Shown here piece by piece: positions 25,274 through 38,160 of a stretch of DNA of 64,000 bases. The stretch is from the NCBI RefSeq assembly GCF_019649055.1, contig NW_026570226.1:1550001-1614000 (forward strand), written 5' to 3'. The stretch comes from Paramacrobiotus metropolitanus. Its lineage: Eukaryota > Tardigrada > Eutardigrada > Parachela > Macrobiotidae. The position numbers and the translations under genes were made by a program. Position 1 is the first letter of the stretch. Every line of letters starts with the position of its first letter. The notes beneath the pieces are model-generated. The model worked only from the letters and a program-made list of their open reading frames with translations, had not been told where the DNA came from and made no database searches.

Positions 25274-25794
25274 CAGACTTGGGCCACCAACGACATCTCC
25301 CCTTTCCGCCCGCCCCGCTCTTACCTAGAAATTTTCCGCCCCGCTCCGCCCCGCCGTAACAAAAAAATGTCCCACTTCCGCCCGCCATATTTTAATTTCC
25401 CGCCGCCCGCCCGCCAAAAATTTGAAAAATTTTTTAAGCGCTTTTCATTTTTTAATTTTTTTCCTTTGTTCTTCTTCAAAAATGTCTGCTCAAAGACCAC
25501 ACCAGTTGCCAATTTTCGCGCGAAGCGCGAAGCCAACAACCAATTTCGCCGCAAAAACCGTTAGAAATTCTATAAAAATAGTAAGAATATTGCAGTAAAT
25601 GATCTTAAATTTTATTTTATGCTTGATCTCCGCCTGCCTTTAAAATAATCCCGCTCCCGCCCGCTCACACTTTTTCCTCCCCGCCCCGTCCCTCCAAACT
25701 CAAAACTTCCGCCCGCTCCCGCCCTCCAGAAAAGCGGGGAGGGGCGGGAATGGCGGAGAATTTTCCCGCTCCGCAAAAAGGCGGCCCAAGTCTG
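25274..25794. mobile_element. Non-autonomous hAT-like element (MITE), 521 bp
   Basis: Perfect 12-bp terminal inverted repeats, CAGACTTGGGCC (25274-25285) and GGCCCAAGTCTG (25783-25794), are flanked on both sides by the 8-bp direct repeat ATTTCAAC (25266-25273 and 25795-25802). An 8-bp target-site duplication with CAG...CTG ends is the signature of the hAT superfamily. The interior is strongly C-rich on the plus strand with many CCGCCC and CCGCTCC runs around an AT-rich core, and encodes no transposase, so it must have been moved by an enzyme encoded elsewhere. Intact ends and duplication suggest recent insertion. It lies 300 bp upstream of the first ANP32 start codon. Confidence 0.88.
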
Positions 25795-26094
25795 ATTTCA
25801 ACCAATCAAACATCAAATGAGCTCTGGTACATACTAGAAATAGCACTGGCGCAACAAATGTAAAGCGCGCGCTGAATCATCCTCACGTTGTTGAAATAAA
25901 AATCGGTTTTTCCTGGTTGAAAAGCAAAGAAAGAAGCTCTTGAATCAGTTTGATCTTTCAGTTTGCAGTCGAAACGCTACGGACCAGTTTGCTCGAATAC
26001 TTTGGGTTGCATCAAAATATACAAAGATAGCTGCGCATTAATAAGCAAATTTTATCAAATCTGCGGTATTCTTTATCGGTCGTATTTCTGCGAC

Positions 26095-27124
26095 ATGACT
26101 GGAACCATGGAAGCTGCTGTGGATCGCGAACTGAACGGCAGAAGTCCTTCGAAGATCAAAACTTTAACGATCTCGGAAATCAAAGGAGCTAAAACCATTG
26201 CCGGGATCTCCGCAGATTTTGTGAATCTGACGAACCTCCAGCTCACCGATTCGGGTGTTACATCCCTTTCGGGACTGCCCAAGTTACCTAATTTGACATC
26301 CCTGACACTGGACGGCAATGAACTGAATGGGGACGATTTCAATCGACTGGTGGAGAACTGCCCGAAACTGGAACGCTTGACGCTGAAGAAGAACCCCATT
26401 AAAGATCTCAGTAAACTGCAGCCGTTGGAAAAGCTGGAGCACTTGAAAGATGTTGACCTGAGTGGATGCGAAATTGCCAAAGGTACTAGTAATAATTATT
26501 TGAAGTTTTTCACCACACTTTTAAATCATATAACTTATAGGTTACTGGCAAAATCTCGTAGCATGTCAAACGGCAATGTGTTGTAAGTTGTAACTAGTTG
26601 TCGTTGACTAATACTTTTCGTATTGTTCTGTTCAATAATTCTGGTACTTCTGCAGCTAATGTTTTCTTTCACAAACTGATAGTATCATCGTAGTAATAAA
26701 ATGCTTCCGTTTTTTAGGTGATTATCAGGAGAAGCTGCGAGAACTGCTTCCCCAGTTGAAGAAACATACCAATGGTGATTCCAAGAATGGCGACGATGCT
26801 GAAGGGGAAGAGGACGAAGATGATGACGATGAAGACGACGACGATGATGATGAGGATGATGAGGACGGCGAGGGTGAGGAGAGTGGAAACTTGGCGGATT
26901 TGATGAAGGAATACGGCGCAGATGATGATGATGACGATGAGTTTGAAGGGGAAGACGATGATGACGACGACGATGACGATGATGAGGAGGAGGAAGAAGA
27001 AGAAGAAGGTGACAACAACGAGGAGGTATCACCACCAGCTAGTGCGAAGCGCGGTGGGAAACCTGCAGGTTCGCCGCAGAGAGGAATGAAGCGCAAGGCT
27101 GAGGGTGATGGCCGCGACGAATAG
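26095..27124 (+). CDS. ANP32: Acidic leucine-rich nuclear phosphoprotein 32 family, copy 1
   Basis: Two exons, 26095-26482 and 26718-27124, 264 residues; a second ATG at 26107 is an alternative start. ANP32 proteins are nuclear histone chaperones and phosphatase regulators. Residues 1-155 carry leucine-rich repeats (SLSGLPKLPNLTSLTLDGNEL, then PKLERLTLKKNPI) closed by a GDYQEKLRELLPQL cap equivalent to the family DYR..F.LLPQL. After this comes a tail of Asp/Glu runs (about 165-230) and a basic end with MKRKAE as a likely nuclear localisation signal. Compared with ANP32A the TYLDGYD after the cap is missing and replaced by a Lys/Asn-rich link. A frame extends upstream of 26095 without ATG. It is tail-to-tail with a second ANP32 gene. 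Confidence 0.92.
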
Positions 27125-28117
27125 ATTCCTCCGGCATCAGACTTTTGAAGTTAATTCTGTTCCCTTTACGGTTACTATTCCGTTTTTATTGGTAAATCTG
27201 TATGATGAATCCATTGCAACTTTGGCTCTGGCTTTGGAATTGTTGACTCTTTCTTATTAGATATTGGTACTGTAATCTGCATTGGTATTTTAATTGTATA
27301 TCAGCGGACTTTTTGGTTACGAATCTTTCATACACTTTCCATTTTTTTAGCTTTGCGAAGTGCTTATGGTTAGTTATAAAACCTATAAAAGTTCAGTAGA
27401 TACACACTTTGACTTGCGCTTGAACATCAGCGGGTTTCGTCTTGCAAAATTAGTTTGGCAAATTCTGTTAAGATAATTTCAGTGCCACTCTTCAGATGCT
27501 AGTACTTACTAATTACTATGCACATCATTAAATTGTTTCAAGAATAAGCTTTTATCACGTATTTGGCGATTACTGTAATAATTTTATATTTGGATAGTTG
27601 CTGTAGATTGCACAATGTCAAACTAGTATACGAGTACGGAATAAACCGAAACAAGAAAAGCACTGGTGTGACTGTGCACCAAATAAGTTTTTCAGCTTTT
27701 TTGGGTTTGACTTTACGTTTGACAACAAAATATCTTAAACGTATTAATTTGACCTACTACTCTACATTTCTGATTTCGCGTGTACTCATCTAGCAATAAA
27801 CCAATTAGTAAATAATAAATATTCTTCGGCTTATTGATACGAGCAATTGATTCATTCCGGTTTTTTTTAAGTTCATCAGATTCCTACACAGTTAAGTTGA
27901 TAAAAAAAAGGAAACCCATACATTCAAGTTCGTAACCCTCAAAACTCATCAAAAGATCAAGCAAAGTGGAACTATCAGCAAACTTCTGACGCACACGAGA
28001 TGCAAAATACAGCATTTCGCCATCAAAATAATTATTGTAAAATGTCAATGACTCGACACATGATTGCTCCATCAGAAATATAAAAAATCGAAAAACCCAC
28101 CACATAAGCATTCAATT
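27125..28117. other. Convergent 3' intergenic region between ANP32 copies
   Basis: AT-rich, no supported gene; it holds both 3' UTRs. A TACGAGTA copy lies at 27629. Confidence 0.5.
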
Positions 28118-28858
28118 TCATGCACCGTTTTTCTCTTCGTCGTTATCGTTTTTGCGCTTCAACCCTTTCCGAGCGCCAGAAGGTTCCCCTGCAGCCTCAT
28201 TACTCTCGTCTCCCATGCTTTCTTCACCGTCCTCCTCCGCCATTTCCGAATCCCCCGCATCGTCCCCATCATCCTCTCCGTCCTCTCCCGCCCCGACATT
28301 TTCCCCATTCTCCGACTCTGTATCCGAATAATCGTCGCCGTCTTCTTGCGAATCTTCATCGTCCGACTCGCGACTCTCTTGCCCGTTCCGATCCAGTCCA
28401 TCGAGATCCGTCAGCTGGAAAAGATACTCAAATACTTTCAACTTGTAATCATCCACATCGGCAATGGGACAACTGCACATGTCGAGCACACGCAGGGCAG
28501 AAAGTGCTTTCAGCGGCTCGAGCGCATCCAGTTGTTTCAGACGATTGCCTCCCATCAGAAGTTTCTCCAGGCTTGGGCAAGTGCTGGCGAGATGGTTCAG
28601 GCCACCGGTTAGACGATTGTCGCTCAAATCCAATTTGCGCAGCTTCGGTAATTTGGGAAACCCGCGCAGCGACGTCAAACCAATGTTAATAAGACTCAGT
28701 TCCTCCAGGTTAAAATACTGCTCTAGGATTTGGGTAACATCGTTATCAGCGAGACACTCTGCTTTGCAGTTATCGAGATTCAGGTCCAGAACATCAGCAG
28801 GTTTCCGATCCTTGGCCTGTTTCTGTATGCGCTCCTTGATATCTGGAATTTTACTCAT
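28118..28858 (-). CDS. ANP32: Acidic leucine-rich nuclear phosphoprotein 32 family, copy 2, intronless
   Basis: A single 246-residue frame from ATG 28858. Leucine-rich repeats occupy residues 1-145 and include LNLDNCKAECL, LEELSLINIGLTSLRGFPKL, LRKLDLSDNRLTGGL and the cap DDYKLKVFEYLFQLTDLDGLD, which keeps the family LDG.D element that copy 1 lacks. An Asp/Glu/Ser-rich tail (about 160-225) ends in GLKRKND, a likely nuclear signal. It is closer to canonical ANP32A than copy 1. The two genes are convergent and diverged in sequence and exon structure, pointing to an old inverted duplication or separate recruitment. Histone-chaperone activity is inferred from the family. Confidence 0.93.
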   Translation of the reverse strand: MSKIPDIKERIQKQAKDRKPADVLDLNLDNCKAECLADNDVTQILEQYFNLEELSLINIGLTSLRGFPKLPKLRKLDLSDNRLTGGLNHLASTCPSLEKLLMGGNRLKQLDALEPLKALSALRVLDMCSCPIADVDDYKLKVFEYLFQLTDLDGLDRNGQESRESDDEDSQEDGDDYSDTESENGENVGAGEDGEDDGDDAGDSEMAEEDGEESMGDESNEAAGEPSGARKGLKRKNDNDEEKNGA

Positions 28859-31189
28859 CTTGGGAAATCAGATTCACAAATCCACAAAATACAAACCAAG
28901 TTTAGAATAGGAGCAAAGGTTTGAAAATTCAAGACAAAATTCATAAATCACAAGCAAAATAGTAAAACTGTAATCAAAACGTATGATGGTCTACAAAAAA
29001 CTAAATCGCAGCATAGCGTAGAGAACTCGATGCTCGATGCTCGCGGTTGTTGGATTTTTCCCGCTGGAGCGAGTCAAGCGAGCCAATGGGAAATGTCAAA
29101 TTCTCCCAGTAAATTTGTTCTTTGAATTTTTAAGTTCTTGAATAATTAAAATCTCTTAACCAGATTGAAATCTCTGTAAAATTAAATCTGTCGATTGTTT
29201 TCACTGTTTTCACTTAACAGAAACCGCACTTGTGCAATAAAATGCTTACGTCTTACATAAACAGTTCTCACCAATCTGGATTCTCGATCACTTTTTCAGT
29301 TCTTTCCAAATTCCCTTCCAACTGATATTTTTTCAAATGGACAGTCAAGTATTAAATACCCGTAGTGAACCCATATTATACGCGTATACTACGGCCTACC
29401 GGTACCGTAGTGTTGTGTCAAGTATTTTGTACCCGTAGTGCAGTTCTAAATGAAACAGACCATGGCCATTGATCGTCCTCCCCGTGGAATATAAACCGAC
29501 AAAGTCACAAAACCATTAAAAAAACCAGAACGACCATTATTAAACTCATCAGCATGGTCCAAAAACCATTTCACATGCATTTGTTTTCAAAAATATCTGT
29601 CATATAAGAGAAAGCGCACGGATGTCGGTACATACCGGTACAACTTCAGCTCACAGTGACCTTCAAAACCCTGTTAAAAACACTGTTGCGTCGAGCAGTA
29701 TTTAACATAATTCTATAACTGCTCCTAGAAATGTTGTGATGCCTTTATTTCGGTCGTTTGGAAATCATAATCGTTTTGAAATTATAAATGAAATCATAAT
29801 CGTTTTCTGTTTGCCAGTCGTCAATAATATTCCCACAAAATACAGGAAATTATGGAGAAACAAACTCTGGTTTACCCTATTCGCTTAAGTTTGAACTCTT
29901 AACATAAGTGTGCCTTCTTTGTGTAAGAATTGAAAACAAGCAGGACATTTGGAAAAGCTTATTTCAGTACGTACTCGCAATTTTGTTTTCTGTAATCAGT
30001 AATACTTGCCTTCTTCGTGAAGTTGCTTATGTGAGCATGAGTAGAGTAACAACCGTGCTGGCATTATTTAGCGCCTCATACCCTGCATCGATGTGTCGGC
30101 AATATGAGTGAAGTCTTGTGAAGAATTAAGCTGTAGTAATTTAATTCGAATCAAATTAAATTTTGTGTTTTTGTTTAATTAAGAATAAGATGGATGCCGC
30201 CACCCTGATAGATAAAATTTGTATACCTAAATATGCGTTAGTAGTGAGTCTAGTGACCATATTACCACGTTGATAAATCCGAAAATTTTTTGCTCTGCTT
30301 TAATGGTTGCGATGATTGCTTCCAAGTTCGCAAGTCATATACATTTTTTTCAAGAAACAGAGCAGCAATACCGCTGACCAACGTAGCCACACAGATGTAA
30401 ATTTACAAAAAATGTAAAAATCCGCGATAATGTTATTGATCTAGGTTTTTTCGATCTTAATGCAATGCGAAAACAATGTGCCATGCAACACTAATTGCAA
30501 CTGGATGCTTCGTATAATAGAATTCCAGATTGGTACGAGTTTTTGCGGATGTCCACCATTCCCGTTAACCAAATGCCGGCATATACTGCGAATCTCATTG
30601 TCAGACTCCTCTCATTTAACCTGCACTTGGCCGTCAACACAGTGACGTTTCCAGACAACGCCACGAGGAGGCGGCAGGAGGTGGAGGACACCTTTGTTGT
30701 CCGACTCGTTCCCGTCCTCCGCGCTGATGGGTCAGTCAGGCATCGCTGGACGAGAACGAGCGGATCGGTTGCGCAAAGGCACAGCCCGATCCTTTACGGA
30801 CCCAGCTCACACAATTTATATAATTCTCGATGACAGCAGTTGGATACGGAATCAGCATAGAAGTACAGATACGAGAACGCAAATTAGATAACTGGGATAA
30901 ATCACTGCAAGTACACATAATTTCAAGAAAAAAACAGAACTGTACAACAAAATATCATGCACCGCAATGCTCCCAGAAGCGATAGCGATTAGCAGGAATT
31001 TCAAAGAATTAAAAAGATCACGATTCGAAAACACCATTCGGGTACAGACTGGACACAAGTCGGAATAAAATCGGCACACGGTAAACGAAATTCAAAAACA
31101 CAACGGAAACGTAATTCTGAACTTGTAACGATTGTTAAAAAGCTGCTCATGACGCGGTTGATAAAAGACGAGGCAAAAGTGAATGAGAT
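28859..31189. other. Gene-free stretch upstream of ANP32 copy 2
   Basis: No supported gene. The 5' flank and promoter of ANP32 copy 2 lie here. A diverged 23-bp direct repeat (TCAAGTATT...CCCGTAGTG) occurs at 29345 and 29418, with an ACTACGG/CCGTAGT inverted pair between. Frames at 30460-30890 overlap on both strands and give no recognisable protein. Confidence 0.45.
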
Positions 31190-34100
31190 AGCACAATGCT
31201 TAAATGGATGCTGCACAAAAGCAACTGGAAACTGGGTGGTATAAATGTCGATTATGCCGTTATATCAGAAACGGAAGTCTATCAGCAAATGCGAAACGAA
31301 ATTTCGGGCCATACTTTCGACAAGCGCAGAGGTGTTAAAGATGCACAATCCGAAACGTACCGAAAATGCAGTAATACCTATCCTAAAGACTCGAAAAACA
31401 CAAAAAGCAGCACGGAAAAGTAAAGATTTTACGTACCTATACAAGAGCGGATCCTAATTAAGCGAATCTAACCATCAAGTACCGGAAACTCTACCAGAAG
31501 CACTAAACTCTTTCACGAGATGCGAAGTTGAAGTTATCCGCTTTCCTATCACGCTATCGAAATTCGTTGGAAATATTCCAGTTGAACTTTACGACGAGAA
31601 AATCAAAAGGAAACTTGAAGTGCTAGAGTTGACTTAATTGACAGTTGTGTTGGTCCGTTATTTTGTTACAAATTTCAAAGAAGGCTTGCAATCGGAAATG
31701 GCTGGACTAGAATCTTTAACTTGTAACGATGTTTCCACAGATGCTATTACGGAAGCTCCGAAAGGCTTAAAGATTTCCCAAAATTGACAAGAAAATGTTC
31801 CGGAAATTCGCAAAAGGCAAAGTAATCATTTGAAGTACGTAATTCGGCAACAATGCTGAAAACGTCATTATCCAGATAGAAGCAATAAAAGCGATGCTGG
31901 CTTACCGAGGAGTTCAGTATTTCCGAAATACTTTAAAGCGAAAACAATAATTCCCGAACAAAGAAGGTGCTGGAAGCAAGTTTATCAAACAAAATATAAG
32001 AATAATTTCCAAAGCTTACCGCATACATAAGTGAACGATTTGGGAAAAAAATATTGACGAAACCATGATGTTTGATCGAAAATCTTGCTGGAGAACAAAT
32101 TGCCAAAATATTCAGTTGTCAAATAGTCCACGTTGTTACCTCTAATATTAGCTTCCGAAAGTTATCATTACGGCATCCAACTTTCCCGAAAGATTTCCCA
32201 ATGGCGTTTACCCCGTTTTTAATACTGTAAGGCAAAGTTCCGCAAAACAGAAAATGAGTATCGATCTGCTTACCAGTACGTATACCAAGAACTGGATTAA
32301 ATCAATGGATCTTTTCAGCAGCTGTAGAGGCTAATCGTACGCTTACGAATCTCCGGTCAAAACGGTACTGGTACTAGCTCATTTAGGACTATCTTTTCCC
32401 GAAAAAAATGGTTTCTTCAATTCCGGTATTTAAGATCTACGACGACACCTGCTCGGCTACCGTAATCTTCACCATAATTGAGTACAATTTCAGGCATTTC
32501 ACCGATCCAGTTAATTCACTTCAACCGCTTTCAAGAATACTTGACGGCAACATCTTTTCTTACTGCTTTAACAAGGAAATTATATCGGCTTCTCCTGTCC
32601 TTAATTTGAAGTTTACGAGAATCATACATCCTTGCCAACTGACATCTACGGAGAAATTTCAACGAAAACATGGACGCAGAAACTTTCGTACTTTGAAAAA
32701 TTCGCATCTTGTCCTTCAACAGTTAAAGGTATGGCTACACATCCGGTCAGACTGAATGACTATCCATTGCGATTTACTGCACTTTCCGATCCCGCTCAGG
32801 TGATCTCCTGTTACGACATAACGCAAGATGACGAGAAACAAACTGCAACCGTACCGGCCATCCCCCATGGTCCATAAACTTGCATTCCGATGCACAACTT
32901 TTCCACACAGTTCCGTAAGGTCAACATGAACGCTTAACACTGCAATGAGACTGCACAACGGGATCGGCGATCCCGGATCACAAGGGCACAACCACACTGT
33001 ACATAGCTGACAGCTTCACGTAGCAATAATACTGCAATGCTCACGATTGATCTGGCACAGACTTCGAAAAATTCTCCAACCATTCAAGGTACTGTAGCTT
33101 CATTGATTTCACGTAACATCTAGAACTGGCTATCCGTAAGACGTAAACGGTAAACTGGAATTCAACTGCAACAGTAGAAACGGCAAGGACCGGCGACGGT
33201 CCAATTACGCACACGCAGCACATCATCCATGTAAACCAGGAGCGCTAACGTACAGTAAGTACATCAACCGGACTCTTACGCGTAGGAATACTGGAAGCAC
33301 AAATTTCCGAAAACCATCCCACTCCGTTCCTGCTTCTAGGCTGTCTACGATGACACTTGCACACACGGCTACGCCTTGCTTACATTCGTCGTCAGTTAAA
33401 TTCGGCTTGTAGTTCCCCATTGCGGACACTTGATAATTACAGTACACTGCACATTTCTTACGGATGTTACAAAGGAAATCCATAACGTCTAAATCCTAGC
33501 TGATCCTTCTTACAGTTCCGGGTGGCTATCCGAACCAAGTTAAAACTTCTAAATCCATCTACGGACAACTGGACCACACAAACATTCGGCTAATGATAAC
33601 ACTTGAATCTTTACCGCTCCCATCCCGTTCTACTCCATAAAGGTTACTTCTCCTTATTGCATTGTTGCATACATTGCTAGGTAACGCTTGCGGATAGTAC
33701 AAGGCTTTTTTGACGTACGATACTGTAGTCGTAGAAAACGGACAAAGCGATTTGTAGCTAACGTTCATAATACGGATTCAGCTAACCGAAAAATCCCGGA
33801 AACTATTCTGGAGACAACTCTTGGAGACTTTCACGATACGCGTACTTCAGGAAAACGATATTATGACGACCTAAAACACACCTAACAAACGGTACTAAAA
33901 AAAGACAACACACCGACGATACCTGTGTATTACGACGACAGCGGTCACTGCAACTACGTTCTGCGATGGTAAGCGGCGATAAGGACTGTTGCTATACTTA
34001 TATAAACCGGCATACTGCTTAAATAAATCTGGAGCGGTTGGTTACACGGGTACGGACAGCTATCTTTGGAGAATACACGGCAATCCCTCGATGCTAATGC

Positions 34101-37100
34101 TCATTTGTGTCGCCATATCGTCTACTTCGCTGCGAGGCTTGGGCTTCTAATAGTTCTACTGCATACATGAGGAGGAAACGCGTCAGCTAATCAAATCAGC
34201 TTTCACCGGCACTACTTCGCAGTTCGAGGGCGTCAAAGGAAAGGGCATACGGCTACGCTGTTATGTCTGGATATTACTGTACTGGTACTGGACATCCTGA
34301 ATCGCTGATCCTGGATGTGACGGCCCATCTCAGGTTACATGTAGTTTCACTTTACCCGTCTCTTCTATGTATCCCCTGTTAAGGCTAAGCTGAAGGTGAT
34401 GCTGCGCTGTGAAGTGTAGTGTGGAGACTTCCTGGGCTGTACTGTGGACTTAGTTGTGGCTTCCTATTGCTGTATTCTGGATTATTGGAAATGGAAGTTG
34501 AAAGCTGAATTACTGCGTATCATGTACGCCTTTGTCGACGGCTATTGCACCTAGAGAAAAATCTGAACGCAAGGACAAAACTGTGCGGCGGCGCGGATCC
34601 ATCCCGTTCCCAACTATCATGTTCATTGCTGAAATGCTAATTGGTTATGGCTGGATTTCCGCTGCTGATGTTGAACGCTATTGTGTTCGTGACGGATTTC
34701 GGGTAGGGGAATTGTGAGCGTTTACGCGTACCGGTCGTCACCAATAATCTATGGAAAAATGGAATACTGCTTGCTGGAACTGCCCGATGGTGTGGTGTTG
34801 GCATTGTGGCTGAGTGTTTGTGTGGTAATGGATTTCAGCTTCCCCATCCTTGATAGGAATGACCTTGATTAGGGAAATCAACTTCACTCGTTACCAAGGA
34901 TCTGTGTTGGTGGTTGATTAGCTGTTAAATGCTGCTATGATGTGGAAGCGGAAATTGCTGGTTGGATGGCACTATCGAAAAACTAAACGGTAGCTCGGAC
35001 AACGCGGCGCGAGATCCTTCGACCTGGTAGGTTGTTCACAACGGCCTACTACACCACCAAGAAATAAAAATGAAAACCTGATTTTTTCATGACTACAAAT
35101 AAGTTATCAAGGAAGACGTTACTTACTGTAAATTAAACCCGGATAAAATATCAACAGATTTTGAAAATGCTTCAACTGGACTGACCAACAAACGATGCAA
35201 CGGGAGTGGACGATATACAAAACAACGTGACCGTATTCGCTGTTAATACATAAACTGCGTCGCGCAAAACACTCCACTTTGCATTCCCAACTTCCAATAC
35301 AGATGACCAGGAGTAACTCCCACAATACACGGAACAAACTCCCATAATGTCAAATTGAAGTAGCAAAATGCAGTTACTGGAAGTGACAAAAAGCGACTAC
35401 GACTTCCAAAATCGAAGGTTCGTATACGTACAGTAACTAACCGTAAACGTGGGTACTCCACATTATAGCGCAAACGGAATAAACAAACTTAAAGCAGTAG
35501 TTAAAACGGATTAAAGTAGATTCACGAACTAAACGCTCCGATGAAAAAGGATAATGGTTTCACGATTTAACCTTGTATGTTTAAAGAAAGCTAGTTGTCT
35601 AATGATCAGGACGAAGAATAACGGTGATACCGGGAGTTATTCAGCAAAATCAAAATTATAAACCGGCCTTGCGATTCCATAACAAGATCCCATGACAATT
35701 ACTGTTGATGCGCACGATCCCAAATTTTAAACAACCGCAAAATAATTGAGAAATGGTGGTTAAGAATGATAATATTTACCCAGTGGAAAAGAGATCCTTC
35801 GGTTAATGATGTTGTCTTAAACGTTTTTTTGTAGATATTCTTGCTGAACGATAATTCTATCCATTATCCATGAATCTTGCGTAAATTACTGTACTTGTAA
35901 ATTATTTATTGGTAATGACTGGATATTCTGGACTTCCCGCTGACTATGGCTATGTCGAAAGGATCCTTAAATCACTGCAGATATGTATTCTTAACCAGAC
36001 ACTTCCGCCTAGGTAGGCACACGCAGCTTGACCTTTCGGTAGCTATTCCCCGTGGTATAAAGTAGGATGTTGAATGGTGTTCAAATTCTTTTGGTTTGGA
36101 AATTTTCAGTTGAAATTCATCATGGTACAAAGAACGTTATCTACAGCTCTACCCCGTCCATGAATCTTTTACTTTCGCCATTCCCATACTTCACACCGGA
36201 CATTACGCTGAGTACCGTATAATGTAATCGGAAAACTTCGGTTTATTCGAGTTAGAACTGGAAGGACCAAGGCCGATTTTTCCATTCTGCCTGCCACACA
36301 ACAAAAGTTTCGTAGCAACTAAGGAGTACATCCGGTTGGCTGCGTAGTAGCTGTCCCGTTCGTCTACAGGTGCGCTCTGCGTATTACCCAAAGCTCACTG
36401 CATCCGTAAGGCTGACTACTTTGCTAGCCCCTTCCGTATCACATCACACGCACACGGTCATCTTTCACAGGTAGTATGTACGGCAAAAAACATACTCGAT
36501 AGTGGGTACAAATACAGGCATACTTCTATCCATTTACATCAAAGGTTAGTCGTCACGCACCAGAATCCTACTGCGAACTTCACAACTTCAGGTAACTATT
36601 AGGCACACACTCCACTACGGCATACAGCTGTACGAAAATCCAAATTCCTTAATCTTGAAAAGGCTTTCGAAAATGTTGCTCACGTACAGGAAAATTCTTT
36701 TGAAATCCGCTTACAAAGGAAAAGCGAAAATTTCCCGAAATTTTCTTTGTGTAGGTAGATTTCTAATCCAAAGTTCGGTTTACACGGACAAAAGCGGCTG
36801 CTACTCCTAGTCAGCTAATTGTATTCCTAATCCGACGGAACGCTTCAGTCCTAACGAAGGCTTAACGCGATGATACAGGCGAGATCTTTACATGGAAAAC
36901 GCTGCTCTCCCTCGACTTAAGGAATCTCTGGTGTTACCGCTACTGCTGCTGTCATCGAATTACTGAACACACAAAAGGTCACTCGCTAGCTTGTAATCGC
37001 TTAGCTCGGAACGCATTTTGTGGATCGACGATTGGAGGAAGGGATCCCTGTCCTGCGACCTGACGCAATCCGCCCTGAAGTCGAAAGAGAAAGCTAGCAA

Positions 37101-37290
37101 TGCGTTCGGACCTATAGAAACATTCTGGTACACTCACCACCCCACACGCTGCAGTACGAAGACCATTCGCCAGAAGTCCGGTTTCCCGGAAATTGGGTTG
37201 TTCCGGTCAAGAAACGGCTGTAGCTGCAAGAAGGAATTATAGGCAATCAGCTCAAATACATTAAATGTACTTTCATCGCCGGAAACCTTT
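31190..37290. other. Gene-free stretch, possibly a decayed mobile element
   Basis: No intact gene. Many short frames broken by stops occur on both strands. A few fragments are faintly reminiscent of retroelement proteins: a gag-like stretch near 31650-31790 (FKEGLQSEMAGLESL), a Cys/His-poor zinc-knuckle-like RCWK near 31970, and WVVPVKKR near 37195, similar to the start of Ty3-type reverse transcriptase. None is long enough to prove identity, and I found no terminal repeats. The base texture is somewhat unlike the flanks. The call is uncertain. Confidence 0.25.
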
Positions 37291-37295
37291 TAATG

Positions 37296-38160
37296 CTCAC
37301 CAATACACCGCGAACATTATTACCTAATATCTAGATGTGTAATACAGGTAAGAGTTCCAAAGTTTAGCATTAGTATAGCCGTACAGAATTATGAACGTTC
37401 ACTAATACACCGCGAACATTATTACTCAATGTACAGGCAACAGTCCTAAAGTTTAACATTACCAGTGTTTGCCACAGCCGTACCAAATTATGAATGCCCA
37501 CTAATACACCGCGAACATATCATACACGGTTCTACATTTTAAGTTTCACCATACAGAACACAAAAGGACTGTATTGAGCGCTCTTCATAAACCGAGAACG
37601 CAGTAACATCGGCATTCGTTAAACCGTAAACCGATTAAACATGGTCGTACAATAAACCGTTCGATCATGTAGCGCAGCCGAGAATTATTCGACAATCATT
37701 ACGAGTACTGTACTTCGAAGTATAAAGTATAAACAGTTATCGATCAATTCAAAAATTAGCGTGTGTTTTCGACATGAAATGCCATAATTCAACATATAGA
37801 TATCACACCAACATTGCTTTACGTCTTTAGTTTTTAGACTGCGCTGCTCAATAAACCGAGCTGCACATAAACAGAGCTGCAGAACAGAATTTTTCAAAAT
37901 GGACATCATACATTCAAAAATTTTTATACGAAACAGTTCTATTTACCGCCATAATTAATCTCAGATTTTTGCTGATACACCCCATGAAATTCAAAACGTC
38001 GATATCGTCGCGCGCCGCAATGTTTGATTCATCATAAACCGAGAATCAAAATGCATATTAAAAACCAACAGTGCGAAGTACCTCTGAGTGAAAAGCCGAG
38101 GTCAGTCTTAACATCTTCTAATATACCGGAAAGATGTGGGATCTCAATAAACCGAGACCA
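37296..38160. repeat. Degenerate ~100-bp repeat array with ACCG-GA(A) core
   Basis: Three units begin with AATACACCGCGAACAT at about 37302, 37404 and 37503 (spacing 102 and 99 bp) and share an inner AAAGTTTA-CATTA...CCGTAC-AATTATGAA block. Beyond them the related core ATAAACCGAGAAC or its variants recurs at 37587, 37652, 37851, 38034 and 38146 with wider spacing, so the array continues in decayed form. Confidence 0.75.

Noticed and set aside
25321-25564. Two opposite frames rich in Arg, Lys and Phe
   Set aside because: They fall inside the C-rich interior of the MITE and reflect base composition, not protein.
26725-27096. Poly-Ser and His/Pro-rich frames on the minus strand
   Set aside because: Antisense of the Asp/Glu codon run of ANP32 copy 1.
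28064-28910. Long plus-strand frames
   Set aside because: Antisense shadows of ANP32 copy 2, which has clear leucine-rich repeats.
33223-33483. 86-codon minus-strand frame in the gene-free region
   Set aside because: Looks locally protein-like but has no family match and is isolated among broken frames.
36203-36391. Frame starting MGNTQS, like a myristoylated protein
   Set aside because: The start codon is actually TTG, and the frame lies in the decayed stretch with no continuation.
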